From NCBI GenBank assembly GCA_964647825.1, contig CAZYJL010000001.1, positions 1 to 64,000 of the forward strand: a DNA stretch of 64,000 bases. The letters run 5' to 3'. The DNA is from VFKI01 sp964647825 (GTDB lineage: Bacteria; Pseudomonadota; Gammaproteobacteria; DSM-16500). The translations under genes were made by a program, and so were the position numbers. The notes under the pieces were generated by a model that made no database searches, was not told the origin of the DNA, and worked only from the letters and a program-made list of their open reading frames with translations. Positions within the stretch are counted from its first letter, which is position 1. Every line of letters starts with the position of its first letter. Shown one piece after another: positions 8,668 to 18,605 of the stretch.

Positions 8668-9288
8668 GTGAGACTTTGCAGCTCACAATCTGCATTAATG
8701 AATACCAAAAACACCAAACATACCCATCATAACATCGCATGGCGAACAGCGTTATGCCAATTGCCGCCTGCATTACAACACTGGATGCAACATACTGGGT
8801 CGTTTATGCAGCATCTGGCGTTCCACGCAATTACTGGCGCACATGTACAAGTACTACAAGAATATTACCGCAGCGCAACCCTCGCTGAAACCAAACAGCT
8901 TGCCCTTCCCCTCCGCGCTAGAGTCTGGGTACGAGAAGTCTTCATTAGCACGACGACAGGGAAGACACCTGGCCGTTGGATGGTTGCGCAAACACTATTT
9001 CCACAAAAAATTCTCACCGGCGAAGAACGACGACTCAAACAACTCAAAAAACGTGCACTCGGCTCCATCCTCTTTCGACATCAGCACATGACCCGTAGCC
9101 CGTTTGAATTCACTCAACTGCACCCCACGACGTTTTTTTATCAACTTGCTAATGCAGCAACGCTGATCACAGCGTCAGAACTCTGGGCGCGCCGTTCTGT
9201 TTTTACATTAAACAACCCAGAAAATGGCATAGAAAAGAAATTATTACTCACCGAAATCTTTCTACCCGATTTACTACATGTCCGCTAA
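8668..9288 (+). CDS. ubiC: Chorismate--pyruvate lyase
   Basis: Splits chorismate to 4-hydroxybenzoate and pyruvate, the first step of ubiquinone synthesis. Family marks include VWVREVFI, the RWMVAQTLFP segment, the KKRALGSILF segment and the C-terminal WARRSVFTL...LLLTEIFLP, whose acidic residue and arginines bind product. With the GTG start at 8668 the protein has 206 residues, about 20-25 longer than usual at the N terminus. I kept GTG because AGAAGG sits 7 bases upstream, while the ATG at 8698 has no ribosome site. ubiA overlaps its end by 11 bases. Confidence 0.88.
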   Translation: MRLCSSQSALMNTKNTKHTHHNIAWRTALCQLPPALQHWMQHTGSFMQHLAFHAITGAHVQVLQEYYRSATLAETKQLALPLRARVWVREVFISTTTGKTPGRWMVAQTLFPQKILTGEERRLKQLKKRALGSILFRHQHMTRSPFEFTQLHPTTFFYQLANAATLITASELWARRSVFTLNNPENGIEKKLLLTEIFLPDLLHVR

Positions 9289-10141
9289 AAATAATACACT
9301 CTCTACTATTCAACTCTACGCACAATTGATGCGTTTTGATAAACCCGTTGGCACGTTATTATTACTTTGGCCGACACTTTGGGCACTTTGGCTAGCCGCA
9401 GATGGCATGCCTGATACACGTATTTTATTTATTTTTATTTTAGGCGTCGTGATTATGCGTGCTGCAGGCTGTGTGATCAATGACATTGCCGATCACCGAC
9501 TTGATTCACATGTTGCACGCACACGCGATCGTCCACTGGCGACTAAACAATTATCTTTAAAAAATGCATGGTGGGTTTTTTTTATTTTATTAAGTCTCGC
9601 ATTGTGTTTAGTCTTATTACTTAATCCACTGTGTTTATTACTCGCATGTTTCGCGGTGATCACCGCCATCATTTATCCTTTTTTAAAACGTATCACACAT
9701 TTACCACAACTTGGTCTAGGGATTGCGTTTTCTTTCGGAATTCCTATGGCATTTGCTGCCATCCAAAATAAAATCCCCTTCATTGCATTAGTATTATTTA
9801 TGACAAATTGTTTATGGATCATTCTATATGACACGCTCTATGCAATGGCAGATCGTTTAGACGATCCAAGCGCCGGCATTCGCTCAACTGCACTTTTGTT
9901 AGGAAAATATGACAAATTCGTTATTGGCTGCTTACAAATTGCAGTGATTTTCTTGCTCTATTTTATTGGATCTTATTTGCAGCAACGTATCATTTTTAAT
10001 ACGATGCTATTTTTTTCAAGTGTGTTATTTGTCTATCAACAATGGTTGATTCGCGATCGTCTACCTGCTAACTGTTTACGCGCTTTTAAAAATAACCAAT
10101 GGATTGGTTTACTTATTTTTATCGGAATTTTATACAAATGA
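9278..10141 (+). CDS. ubiA: 4-hydroxybenzoate polyprenyltransferase
   Basis: Integral membrane prenyltransferase that attaches the polyprenyl tail to 4-hydroxybenzoate. 287 residues with eight or nine hydrophobic spans. The first Asp-rich motif is NDIADHRLDSHVARTRDRPL (Mg-diphosphate binding). The second is the DTLYAMADRLDD segment near residue 190. It overlaps ubiC by 11 bases and its stop overlaps the pdxB start (ATGA), so the three genes form one translationally coupled operon. UbiC makes the direct substrate of this enzyme. Confidence 0.95.
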   Translation: MSAKNNTLSTIQLYAQLMRFDKPVGTLLLLWPTLWALWLAADGMPDTRILFIFILGVVIMRAAGCVINDIADHRLDSHVARTRDRPLATKQLSLKNAWWVFFILLSLALCLVLLLNPLCLLLACFAVITAIIYPFLKRITHLPQLGLGIAFSFGIPMAFAAIQNKIPFIALVLFMTNCLWIILYDTLYAMADRLDDPSAGIRSTALLLGKYDKFVIGCLQIAVIFLLYFIGSYLQQRIIFNTMLFFSSVLFVYQQWLIRDRLPANCLRAFKNNQWIGLLIFIGILYK

Positions 10142-11250
10142 AGATTGTTGCTGATGAACATATTCCTTTAATTGAAAACTATTTTGGCGAAAAGCATACA
10201 ATTATCAAGAAATCCGGACGGACAATTTGCCGTGATGATTTATGTGACGCAGATATTTTACTTGTACGTTCTGTGACAAAGGTCAATGCCGCATTATTAG
10301 AAAATACACCCATCCAATTTGTTGGCAGCGCAACCGTTGGCACCGATCATTTAGATATCACGTGGCTTGAAAAAAATGGAATACGCTGGGCGGCAGCAAC
10401 TGGCTGCAATACAGAAGCTGTTGTCAATTATGTACTCTCTGTCATTGCAGCTGCTCAAAAATGTGGTTTTCTCCAAGAAAAAAATTTACGTGCAGGGATT
10501 GTCGGTGTTGGGCGTATTGGTTCTGCTGTCGCAAAACGATTACAACAACTTGGCTTCACCACCCTACTTTGCGACCCTTTTCGGCTAGATATACCGACTG
10601 TGGATTTTGCTGAATTAACGAATCTCGATTTGATTTCATTTCATACGCCATTAACAACACTTGGTCTTTATCCGACACTTCATTTGGCTGATACTGTTTT
10701 TTTTCAACGACAGAAGAAAAATACTTTCCTCTTAAATACAGCACGCGGTGACATCGTTGATGAAAACGCAGTCAAAAATCATGGACACCACTTGACATGG
10801 TGTCTCGATGTCTTTCCACACGAACCTTTCCCTGATACGCAATTACTTGAAAACGCATGGATTGCAACGCCTCACATTGCAGGGTACACAGTCGATGCCA
10901 AACGTCGCGGCACAGCAATGCTTTATGATGCTGCTATTCAGCAAGGTATTTTGCCTGCAAAAAATAATGAAACGCTGCCACCCTTATTAGACAAAAAAAT
11001 CTTTTCTTTTGATGGGGAAAAAGTGACTTGGCAAGATGTCGTGCTCGCCATTTTTGATCCGCTTGCTTACTCTGATCTTACAAAAGAAACTCTTGCCGAT
11101 GATCCTAAAAAATTTGATTTATTACGAAAAAATTTTCCCGAACGGCGCGAATTTTCTGCGATCGAAATACATGATGCAATCTTAACAACGGCAGATGCCG
11201 CGCTGTTACAAAGTTGGGGAATGGATATCGATCATTTAAGGTCAACGTAA
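10138..11250 (+). CDS. pdxB: Erythronate-4-phosphate dehydrogenase
   Basis: Oxidises 4-phosphoerythronate in the DXP-independent pyridoxal phosphate pathway. 370 residues. It is a D-2-hydroxyacid dehydrogenase: MKIVADEHIP start, FVGSATVGTDH, Rossmann motif GIVGVGRIGSAVAKRL at about 115-130, LNTARGDIVDE, then the ATPHIAGYT catalytic His region. The C-terminal PdxB dimerisation domain follows (SDLTKETL through the end). The start at 10138 overlaps the ubiA stop; an earlier in-frame ATG at 10099 lies inside ubiA and would add a sequence foreign to the family. Confidence 0.93.
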   Translation: MKIVADEHIPLIENYFGEKHTIIKKSGRTICRDDLCDADILLVRSVTKVNAALLENTPIQFVGSATVGTDHLDITWLEKNGIRWAAATGCNTEAVVNYVLSVIAAAQKCGFLQEKNLRAGIVGVGRIGSAVAKRLQQLGFTTLLCDPFRLDIPTVDFAELTNLDLISFHTPLTTLGLYPTLHLADTVFFQRQKKNTFLLNTARGDIVDENAVKNHGHHLTWCLDVFPHEPFPDTQLLENAWIATPHIAGYTVDAKRRGTAMLYDAAIQQGILPAKNNETLPPLLDKKIFSFDGEKVTWQDVVLAIFDPLAYSDLTKETLADDPKKFDLLRKNFPERREFSAIEIHDAILTTADAALLQSWGMDIDHLRST

Positions 11251-11338
11251 AGCAACCTCAAGAGGGTAGTTTTTTTCTTGGCTGCATAACTAGTACAGTG
11301 TTTCATTAATTGTGACTGCTTTTTTATCTTACACTTAC

Positions 11339-11500
11339 AAGCTGTCACCCCGCACTTGTTGCGGGGTCTGGTATAAAAATCGATAAAAAATTCAAAATTA
11401 ATGCAATAAAAAAAATAATTCAACATGACGGGATCTTTTTTTGATTTGATTTAAATTGTTTTTTACACCAGACCCCGCAACAAGTGCGGGGTGACAGCTT
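11339..11500. repeat. 162-bp inverted repeat with perfect 34-base arms
   Basis: The left arm starts AAGCTGTCACCCCGCACTTG and the right arm is its exact reverse complement over 34 bases. Each arm itself contains a small palindrome (CCCCGC and GCGGGG). The 94-base AT-rich centre has no gene. The GTCACCCCGC...GTCTGG theme is related to, but distinct from, family A. It fills the gap between pdxB and the C26-domain gene, which converge here, so it may also terminate transcription both ways. Confidence 0.9.
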
Positions 11501-11599
11501 GATAAATTATTTATTCAAATATGCGTATTATTTTCAGTGTCTATAGCTCTTTGTTGAAATTTCACATATACGACATAACCAATTTCACACCGTGTTATT

Positions 11600-14500
11600 T
11601 TACCTATATCGATTCAAACAAACCTGCATAGGATTAACACATTCAGTCGTATCATGTCTTATTTCTGTACTTTTTATGGCAGTATGATCCTCAATCAAAT
11701 GGCTAGCCTCTGACTCTGTGACGACAGATTTGGACGCTGCTTTGAAAAAACGTGGGAAACTCTGCAACTCCGCTAACATTTTTTTCTTGGAATAATAAGT
11801 TTTAATCGATTTTTTAAAGGAATGAATCATACCTAATTCATCACCCGCTTCTGGATGAAATTGTACTGATAAAATAGGCGCACCAAATCGTGACTCACAT
11901 GCTTCAATTTTTCCATCTGGCGATCTTGCTACTACTTCTAAATAGTTTTTATAGCCAGTCGACGTTGAATCAAGTGAAGCACCTACAATCAAATCCTCTC
12001 CACCAACTTGCGAAACATACTGACGATGCGCACCATAATAACCTCGTTCTTCTTCTTTTATTTTTGGCAAAAACATACTTTTAAAAAAAGTCACTGGGGA
12101 AGATTTACCCACAGGCTGATACTTTAAATCTGATGCTGTGAGATTCGTTACAGTACCACCAAGGTATACATTTAATAATTGATGCCCACCACAAATGGCA
12201 AAAATAGGCATGCCCATTTGCATAGCAACATAAATATAAGCAATTTCAGCAATTGCACGCTCATAATCAAATGAACTTGGAGATTTATCATTTTTTCCCC
12301 CAAAAAACTCAGGCGGTACATTACAGCTATTACCAGGAATAATTAACGCATTTTTATCAGCTAATTGTATTCTTGCCAAAGAAATTGCATCTGAAAATGC
12401 CTTTTGATATATCTCATCTGAAATTTTCTTTTGATAAAAGGTTTTTTCATCGCTAGCCTTTGGACAAACTTTTCTATAATCAACAAAAGACATTATAAAA
12501 TTTAATCCTTCACTTTTTCCTGTAAAATTTCCACCTAAATTGCTCAACATAGAACAACCAATTATAGAACTATACGACAATGCGACTTCACAATTAAGGT
12601 GCCTAAAATTTTTCATCTTTAAATAAACTTTCTCTTCACCTTTCTTTTCAAAAAAATATTTCAATAAATCTAGATAAATACCATCTTGTTTAAATGACGA
12701 ACATAAAATAGAAAAAACATGATCATGCATTAAAAATGCTTTTATGACATTAACTAAGATATAAATAGTCTCATTATATGAAAATTTCTCTAACAAATTA
12801 CGTGCCATATTATCAAATAATTTATCAAGATCATCTTCCATTTTTCTAACGATATGAAATTTTACAACATTTATAATATGCTCTGAAAAGATCTCAGCAA
12901 AGTTAATGTTTTTTAGCAACGTTTGCAATTTGGCAAAATTAGAAATTTTAAGCTCATATATAATTATTTTTTCATTTATCTCTTCCAACAGACGACAACC
13001 AAAGATAAAACAAAGAAGCGTATTAAAAATGTCCGGATTATCTACAAATGCGTTTAGCAAATAAATACAAATCAACTCTTTTCTTTTGCAATCATAATAT
13101 TTAATCTCATCAAATATCATCAACATTTTCGGATAAATTTCTTCTGATTGGCAACCATTTAAAGTAGCAATAATCTTATTGGCATCTATTTTAAAAGGGT
13201 TATATTCATCAATAGCTACTTTTAATTCCATGAAGTCATTTTGATTTTTATAAAGACTTTCAACTTTAGCAACTATCTCATCCCAATACTCTTTTTTATT
13301 TAAGAATAAGCAAATATTTTCAAATACTTCTTGCTTATCAAGAAACAGTTTCATCACTAAAATAAAAATATCAATTTTATAATTTTTATTCAGAAAAATA
13401 TAATCATGATCAAAACTACTAAAATCTATTGAAATACCATCTTTGATACCATCTAAAAAATATTCAATTATTTTATCTGCATGTATTTTAACATAATCAA
13501 AATTATGAAGTGCATTGACTAACTCAGTATAATTGCTATTTTTTTCTGCAAGAGACTCAACATAATTCATTAGATTCATAGCAAATTTATTATAATGAAA
13601 CAATGTAAAGCATAATGATGAAAAAATATTTTTATAATTTATACATTTTATTAGAACCATGATGATAAGTTTTACCTTGTCTTCCGTCGAAATAATTGAT
13701 TTCGAGGAATAGGCGACATGATTATAGAAAAAGGTATCTATCATCGTACACAATTTTTTAGAAGTTACTTTTTTTGCCTCATTGACAAATACATCAGCGG
13801 TTCTTTTAATGGGATGATAATCTCTTATCGCCTGATAAAATTCTGATGGATAGCGCTTTCCATCTAGTGAGTATATTTTTTTATTTACACTATCAAACCA
13901 CTTATTAACATAGATAAATCTGCAAAGATTGGAAAAATATTCTTTTCCCTTATTATAATCCCAATACAATAAACTTATGAGAAAATTTATTGCATCATCA
14001 GCATGATAATTCATATTTTCTTTAATTGATTCGAGTAAATAGCTAAAAAAAATATTTTTATCTTCTACTTTTAGACAATTCAAGCAATCTACAAAAAAAT
14101 TGAGAGGTTTAAACTCTGGTTTTTTTACAGAAAAAATTGAATTAATCAATACTTCTTGTATAGTGTATTGAAAAATAAAATTTATTGAATATATTTTTTT
14201 CAATATTGCTATGCACTTTTCTGGCTGATCAAGCATGTATTTCTTTGTCTGATGCGTAACAATTATTTTCAAGAAAACACTTTGCGTACTGGTAAGTTGG
14301 CATCCTTTATAGAATACCTCGAGCAAGCAATGAAACAATTCTTCTGGGATTAGATACTCATTATTTAATTTAATCTTATCATGCAATTTCAACAATGCTA
14401 AATCTACAAAATTCTCATGCTTTTTTTTGAATTCTTTTAATAAGCTAAAAAATTTTTTTTCGTCTTGAGCTAATAATTTTTTTAATTTATCCTCAAAAAA

Positions 14501-14686
14501 ATCTTCTAAGATTAAGATATCTCCTGATAACCATCCGCACGTCTGCTTAAATTCCCAATAAAAATTGTAAAAATTTTTTCTACTTAATTCTTGAAAAAAC
14601 AAATCGCCGAACGTATTTTCTAGTGCAGCAATTTTTTCAGCTTTAGAACAGCTAGAATTTAACACTTCTTTTATATTATAGATCAC
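11600..14686 (-). CDS. 1028-residue protein with C-terminal peptidase C26 (glutamine-amidotransferase-like) domain
   Basis: Residues about 1-690 are helical, rich in Lys, Phe, Asn and Tyr, with no family I recognise; repeated segments such as YKNQNDFMELK and EKNSNYTELVNAL suggest degenerate helical repeats. Residues about 700-970 match the C26 class: SFDYERAIAEIAYIYVAMQM leads to the nucleophile elbow AICGGHQLLN (Cys832), and FHPEAGDELG supplies His944 and Glu946. Relatives such as PuuD hydrolyse gamma-glutamyl amides. The triad is complete, so this domain is probably active. No signal peptide. A housekeeping hydrolase is about 250 residues, so the long N-terminal part is unusual and suggests a secreted effector. 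That role is inference. Confidence 0.8.
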   Translation of the reverse strand: MIYNIKEVLNSSCSKAEKIAALENTFGDLFFQELSRKNFYNFYWEFKQTCGWLSGDILILEDFFEDKLKKLLAQDEKKFFSLLKEFKKKHENFVDLALLKLHDKIKLNNEYLIPEELFHCLLEVFYKGCQLTSTQSVFLKIIVTHQTKKYMLDQPEKCIAILKKIYSINFIFQYTIQEVLINSIFSVKKPEFKPLNFFVDCLNCLKVEDKNIFFSYLLESIKENMNYHADDAINFLISLLYWDYNKGKEYFSNLCRFIYVNKWFDSVNKKIYSLDGKRYPSEFYQAIRDYHPIKRTADVFVNEAKKVTSKKLCTMIDTFFYNHVAYSSKSIISTEDKVKLIIMVLIKCINYKNIFSSLCFTLFHYNKFAMNLMNYVESLAEKNSNYTELVNALHNFDYVKIHADKIIEYFLDGIKDGISIDFSSFDHDYIFLNKNYKIDIFILVMKLFLDKQEVFENICLFLNKKEYWDEIVAKVESLYKNQNDFMELKVAIDEYNPFKIDANKIIATLNGCQSEEIYPKMLMIFDEIKYYDCKRKELICIYLLNAFVDNPDIFNTLLCFIFGCRLLEEINEKIIIYELKISNFAKLQTLLKNINFAEIFSEHIINVVKFHIVRKMEDDLDKLFDNMARNLLEKFSYNETIYILVNVIKAFLMHDHVFSILCSSFKQDGIYLDLLKYFFEKKGEEKVYLKMKNFRHLNCEVALSYSSIIGCSMLSNLGGNFTGKSEGLNFIMSFVDYRKVCPKASDEKTFYQKKISDEIYQKAFSDAISLARIQLADKNALIIPGNSCNVPPEFFGGKNDKSPSSFDYERAIAEIAYIYVAMQMGMPIFAICGGHQLLNVYLGGTVTNLTASDLKYQPVGKSSPVTFFKSMFLPKIKEEERGYYGAHRQYVSQVGGEDLIVGASLDSTSTGYKNYLEVVARSPDGKIEACESRFGAPILSVQFHPEAGDELGMIHSFKKSIKTYYSKKKMLAELQSFPRFFKAASKSVVTESEASHLIEDHTAIKSTEIRHDTTECVNPMQVCLNRYR

Positions 14687-14844
14687 TTATATTTCCTTTA
14701 CTTGAAATTCTCAAGAATCACGCTACGCTTACTTGCAAATGACATTTAATATATGCTGACATAACAAGCAACAACGATAAAATCAGTTAAGTTTATTTGA
14801 TAACGAAGAGCATCTTAGCTAAAAACCGACAATCATCTCATTCA

Positions 14845-17229
14845 CTAATACAACCCACCCTCACCTAATTCTGCCGCAGGTGCAGGATCTTTTGTCGCCT
14901 GCGCAACATAGGCATTATCTTCGGCAGGCAACCATGGTTGCATAAAATATTCAAAACGCGCAGCTGGATTTTGTGCTGTGGCACGCTTACCCGTTAAAGG
15001 ATCAATGCGCACACTGACAATCCCCTCCGGCTGATCTGGCACATGATCCGCTGTATTTTTTAATGCCCCTTGCATAAATGAAATCCATAACGGTAACGCT
15101 GCTTGCGCACCATATTCATGCAACGATTGCGGTTGATCAAACCCGACCCACGCCAATGCCACTAAGCGCGCATTATAGCCCGCAAACCATGCATCCACTT
15201 GGTTTTGCGTCGTGCCGGTTTTGCCTGATAAATCTAAGCGTTTGAGTGATCGTGCACTGATCCCAGTGCCATGCTCAATCACATCATGCAGCGCTGAAGT
15301 AATTAAAAATGCATTTTCTGCTGGAATCACTCGTGGTGCGCGTGCATTGACATCAACAGTTGTGGCACATTGCTCACAGGCTACTAATGGCCGCGCCTGC
15401 CATAATCTTTCACCAGCAGTATTTTGAATATGATCAACCGCATACGGCACCACGCGGAACCCACCGTTTGCAAACACAGCGTAACCGACCGCCATTTCGA
15501 GTGGCGTCACACTCGCCGTCCCTAACGCTAAGGTCAATTCTGCAGGTAATTGCGACGCTGAAAAACCAAATCGAGAGGCATAATGCACGGTATAAGGCAC
15601 ACCGATTCGCTGCAATAATCGAATAGAAACCAAATTACGCGAATGAATCAACGCATCGCGCAATCGTGTTGGCCCATAAAAACGACGCTCTGTGTTGCGT
15701 GGCCGCCAAACACTATCATCTGCTGCATTCTGATAAATCACCGGTGCGTCATTAATCACGCTAGCCAATGTCATCCCCTTTGCCAAGGCCGCTGAATAAA
15801 CAAATGGCTTAAAACTCGACCCCGGCTGACGTGTTGCACTCGTCATCCGATTAAAGTTACTCCGATCAAAATCAAAGCCACCGACAAGCGCAAGAATCGC
15901 ACCATTACTTGGATCTAAGACAACCATCCCCGCTTGTGCTTTTGGCACTTGTGCCAAACGCATTTGCCCATCTTCTGTGAACATCACACGAATCAAATCA
16001 CCTGGCTGCAAAATATCTGCTGTACGTTGCGGACGTGGCCCTAAATAATCTGCATTCTCCTGACGGCGCGCCCAACGCAACCCTTCCCATGGAATAACGG
16101 TTAAATGCCCGTTAGCTCGCAACACTGTGGCCGTCCGGGCGGTCATATCGACAACGACCGCAGGTTGCAGTCCACCCACTGATGTGATCGTTGCCAAGCG
16201 CTTTTCCCATGCTTTCATATGCAACAAATCTGGCTCGCCCCAGTTCGCTTCTGGCCCCCGATACCCATGGCGTTGATCGTAGGCAATCAATCCCTGCTGT
16301 ACTGATTCACGTGCCAGTGACTGCAAATGCGGATCTAGCGTGGTATAGACGCTAAACCCTTCAGTATAAATGCTGTTGCCATACATCTGCTCGAGTTGCT
16401 GCCGCACCAATTCCGCCATATACGGCGCACGCACTTCAGTACGCAAATCATGCCGACTGGCATCTAATGGTGCTGCCAATGCCGCTTTGAGTGCCGCTGC
16501 ATCGATGTAGCCACACTCATACATACGACGCAGCACATGATCTCGACGCTTCTTTGCCGCGACAGGATTCGCTAAAGGATTTAATGCAGAGGGTGCTTTG
16601 GGTAAGCCTGCCAACATGGCATATTGGTCAAGCCGCAATTGATCGAGTGACTTGCCATAATAGATTTCCGCTGCCGCTTCAACACCGTAGGCACGATTGC
16701 CTAAAAAAATCTTATTCAGATACAACTCTAGAATTTTTTGTTTACTCAGACCATGATCAATCTTTAATGCGAGCAAAATTTCCCGTAATTTCCGGCCAAA
16801 TGTTTTGTGTCGTGTTAAATAGAAACTACGCGCCACTTGCATCGTGATCGTACTGCCGCCCTGTTCTTTCCGACCCGTCACCACTAGCAAAATCGCCGCA
16901 CGCATTAGCCCGGGAATATCAATGCCGGGATGCTGGAAATAACGCTGATCTTCTGTCGCCAGAACGGCATTAATTAATTGTTTTGGAATTTTTTCATAAG
17001 GCACAGGAATACGTCGTTTTTCCCCATAATCCGCCATTAATTTGCCGTCATGGGTATAAATTAACAAAGGTACTTGCAATTGCACCGTATTCAGCGCCTT
17101 AATATCAGGCAGCTCAAATACCATGTAGTACCACAGCCCCAATACCACGAGACCTGTAGGAATACTGATAATCAGCACCGCTTTTATCAGCCAACGAATC
17201 AGGCGTGCAATCAGCTTCATAACTACCAT
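14845..17229 (-). CDS. mrcA: Penicillin-binding protein 1A
   Basis: Bifunctional peptidoglycan synthase, anchored in the inner membrane with its domains in the periplasm. A membrane helix lies at residues about 12-33. The GT51 transglycosylase follows, with ATEDQRYFQHPGID and GGSTITMQVAR. The transpeptidase has SxxK in GSSFKPF, SRN as the SxN motif, and LSGKTGTTQNQ. 794 residues is typical of PBP1A. Two ATGs three codons apart could start it and neither has a clear ribosome site. It lies divergent from the pilM-like gene, the arrangement seen in many gammaproteobacteria. Confidence 0.95.
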   Translation of the reverse strand: MVVMKLIARLIRWLIKAVLIISIPTGLVVLGLWYYMVFELPDIKALNTVQLQVPLLIYTHDGKLMADYGEKRRIPVPYEKIPKQLINAVLATEDQRYFQHPGIDIPGLMRAAILLVVTGRKEQGGSTITMQVARSFYLTRHKTFGRKLREILLALKIDHGLSKQKILELYLNKIFLGNRAYGVEAAAEIYYGKSLDQLRLDQYAMLAGLPKAPSALNPLANPVAAKKRRDHVLRRMYECGYIDAAALKAALAAPLDASRHDLRTEVRAPYMAELVRQQLEQMYGNSIYTEGFSVYTTLDPHLQSLARESVQQGLIAYDQRHGYRGPEANWGEPDLLHMKAWEKRLATITSVGGLQPAVVVDMTARTATVLRANGHLTVIPWEGLRWARRQENADYLGPRPQRTADILQPGDLIRVMFTEDGQMRLAQVPKAQAGMVVLDPSNGAILALVGGFDFDRSNFNRMTSATRQPGSSFKPFVYSAALAKGMTLASVINDAPVIYQNAADDSVWRPRNTERRFYGPTRLRDALIHSRNLVSIRLLQRIGVPYTVHYASRFGFSASQLPAELTLALGTASVTPLEMAVGYAVFANGGFRVVPYAVDHIQNTAGERLWQARPLVACEQCATTVDVNARAPRVIPAENAFLITSALHDVIEHGTGISARSLKRLDLSGKTGTTQNQVDAWFAGYNARLVALAWVGFDQPQSLHEYGAQAALPLWISFMQGALKNTADHVPDQPEGIVSVRIDPLTGKRATAQNPAARFEYFMQPWLPAEDNAYVAQATKDPAPAAELGEGGLY

Positions 17230-17495
17230 ACAAAAAGAGGAAGACTTGTATTTTACACCACAAAACGCGAAGATAGCTTGCCGTTTCGCCTAAAATTGCA
17301 TTTATTTTTATCATTTTGCACCCCTTTTCTCTTTTAATCCGTTGCACTTCTTCTTCCATCACGCATAGCAAGCAGCATGTTAACTGCTTCACTGGCCAGC
17401 ATGGCGCCATAGCTTTACGGCATAAAATACTGACACGCGACATTCAGAGCCATCCCAACACCCCTTCATACGCCAAACAAAGGATTCCTTCATTA

Positions 17496-18605
17496 ATGAA
17501 TGCACTCTTCCCTATTCGTCGCTACGCTGGCCTCGCGCTCAGCGAAGATAAACTTGCACTGGTCTGTCTCAGCGAAAAAAAACGCCGCATTACACTGGAA
17601 CATGCCATATTTATTCCTATCGCCCAACCATCCTCCATATCGACAGACCCTTTACAACAGGCTTTAAAAACGGCTGCACAAATCGTCAATAGTGCCAATT
17701 GGCCAACTGCCATGGCTTTACCAACGACATTCACACTTTGCAAATTGCTCCCTATGCCGACATATCTTGCAGAAAAAGACTATCATTTTGAAATACACTC
17801 ACAACTGACAGAGTATTTACCGGGAGCAGATACAGATCTTTGTTTAGATACGTTTTTGTTAGAAAAAAATCCCGAAGAAAATACGATTTTATTAGCGGCT
17901 GCAAGGCGTGAACATGTTATACACTACACACAACTAGCACGTGCTGCCGGTTTCAAGATACATCGCGTCAGCATTCAACCTTCGCTATATTTTACGATCA
18001 ATACACAACACGATTTACAGAAAAATAGTGCGTCATTATTAAATACCATGGTGATCTCACCCAATATCAATCAAAAAAATTTATTTAATGAAAAAAATAA
18101 ACTGCCTTTCCTTTCCGCACTACATCTCGCCTCTCATCTGAAACACAAACAAATTAACCTACTTGAATCAGAAAAAAATTATTTTATTGGCACAATAAAA
18201 AATACAAAAAAAATTAATTATATTATATTAATACTATTTATTTTTATGATAATTTTATTATTCTCTCACTATCAATCTACGCATTCTATAAAAAAAATTG
18301 CCAACACACCGTCAATTTCTTTAAAAAAAATTCACTCCGAAAATGACAAAATCGAAGAAATTTCTATTTTACAAAATATTCGTTTTGCTGGATGGATAGA
18401 AACAAATAACACAAAAAAAGCAATTTTAGTTTTTCCAGATCATGCCATAAAACTATTTTCTATCGGTGATGCCATCCAAGAAACATCAGGATATATCAAC
18501 AATATTTTACCTAACAAATTAATGATTGCACTCGAGGGGGAAATTTTAACGCTGATGCTAAAGAACCAACCTCATCAAAATCAGGAGAATAGCAGTGATA
18601 ACTAG
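17496..18605 (+). CDS. PilM/PilN/PilP-like composite protein of the pilus or DNA-uptake locus
   Basis: 369 residues in place of the usual pilM-pilN-pilO-pilP genes between mrcA and the secretin. Residues about 1-170 resemble a shortened PilM/ComA actin-like domain (RRYAGLALSEDKLALVCL). One membrane helix lies near 239-259, as in PilN or PilO. The end, about 292-355, reads like a PilP/GspC periplasmic domain: IRFAGWIETNNTKKAILV, GDAIQETSGYI. I cannot tell whether it is a true fusion or a shrunken remnant. AAAGGA precedes the ATG. Its stop overlaps the secretin start by 11 bases, so the pair is co-translated. Confidence 0.6.
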   Translation: MNALFPIRRYAGLALSEDKLALVCLSEKKRRITLEHAIFIPIAQPSSISTDPLQQALKTAAQIVNSANWPTAMALPTTFTLCKLLPMPTYLAEKDYHFEIHSQLTEYLPGADTDLCLDTFLLEKNPEENTILLAAARREHVIHYTQLARAAGFKIHRVSIQPSLYFTINTQHDLQKNSASLLNTMVISPNINQKNLFNEKNKLPFLSALHLASHLKHKQINLLESEKNYFIGTIKNTKKINYIILILFIFMIILLFSHYQSTHSIKKIANTPSISLKKIHSENDKIEEISILQNIRFAGWIETNNTKKAILVFPDHAIKLFSIGDAIQETSGYINNILPNKLMIALEGEILTLMLKNQPHQNQENSSDN

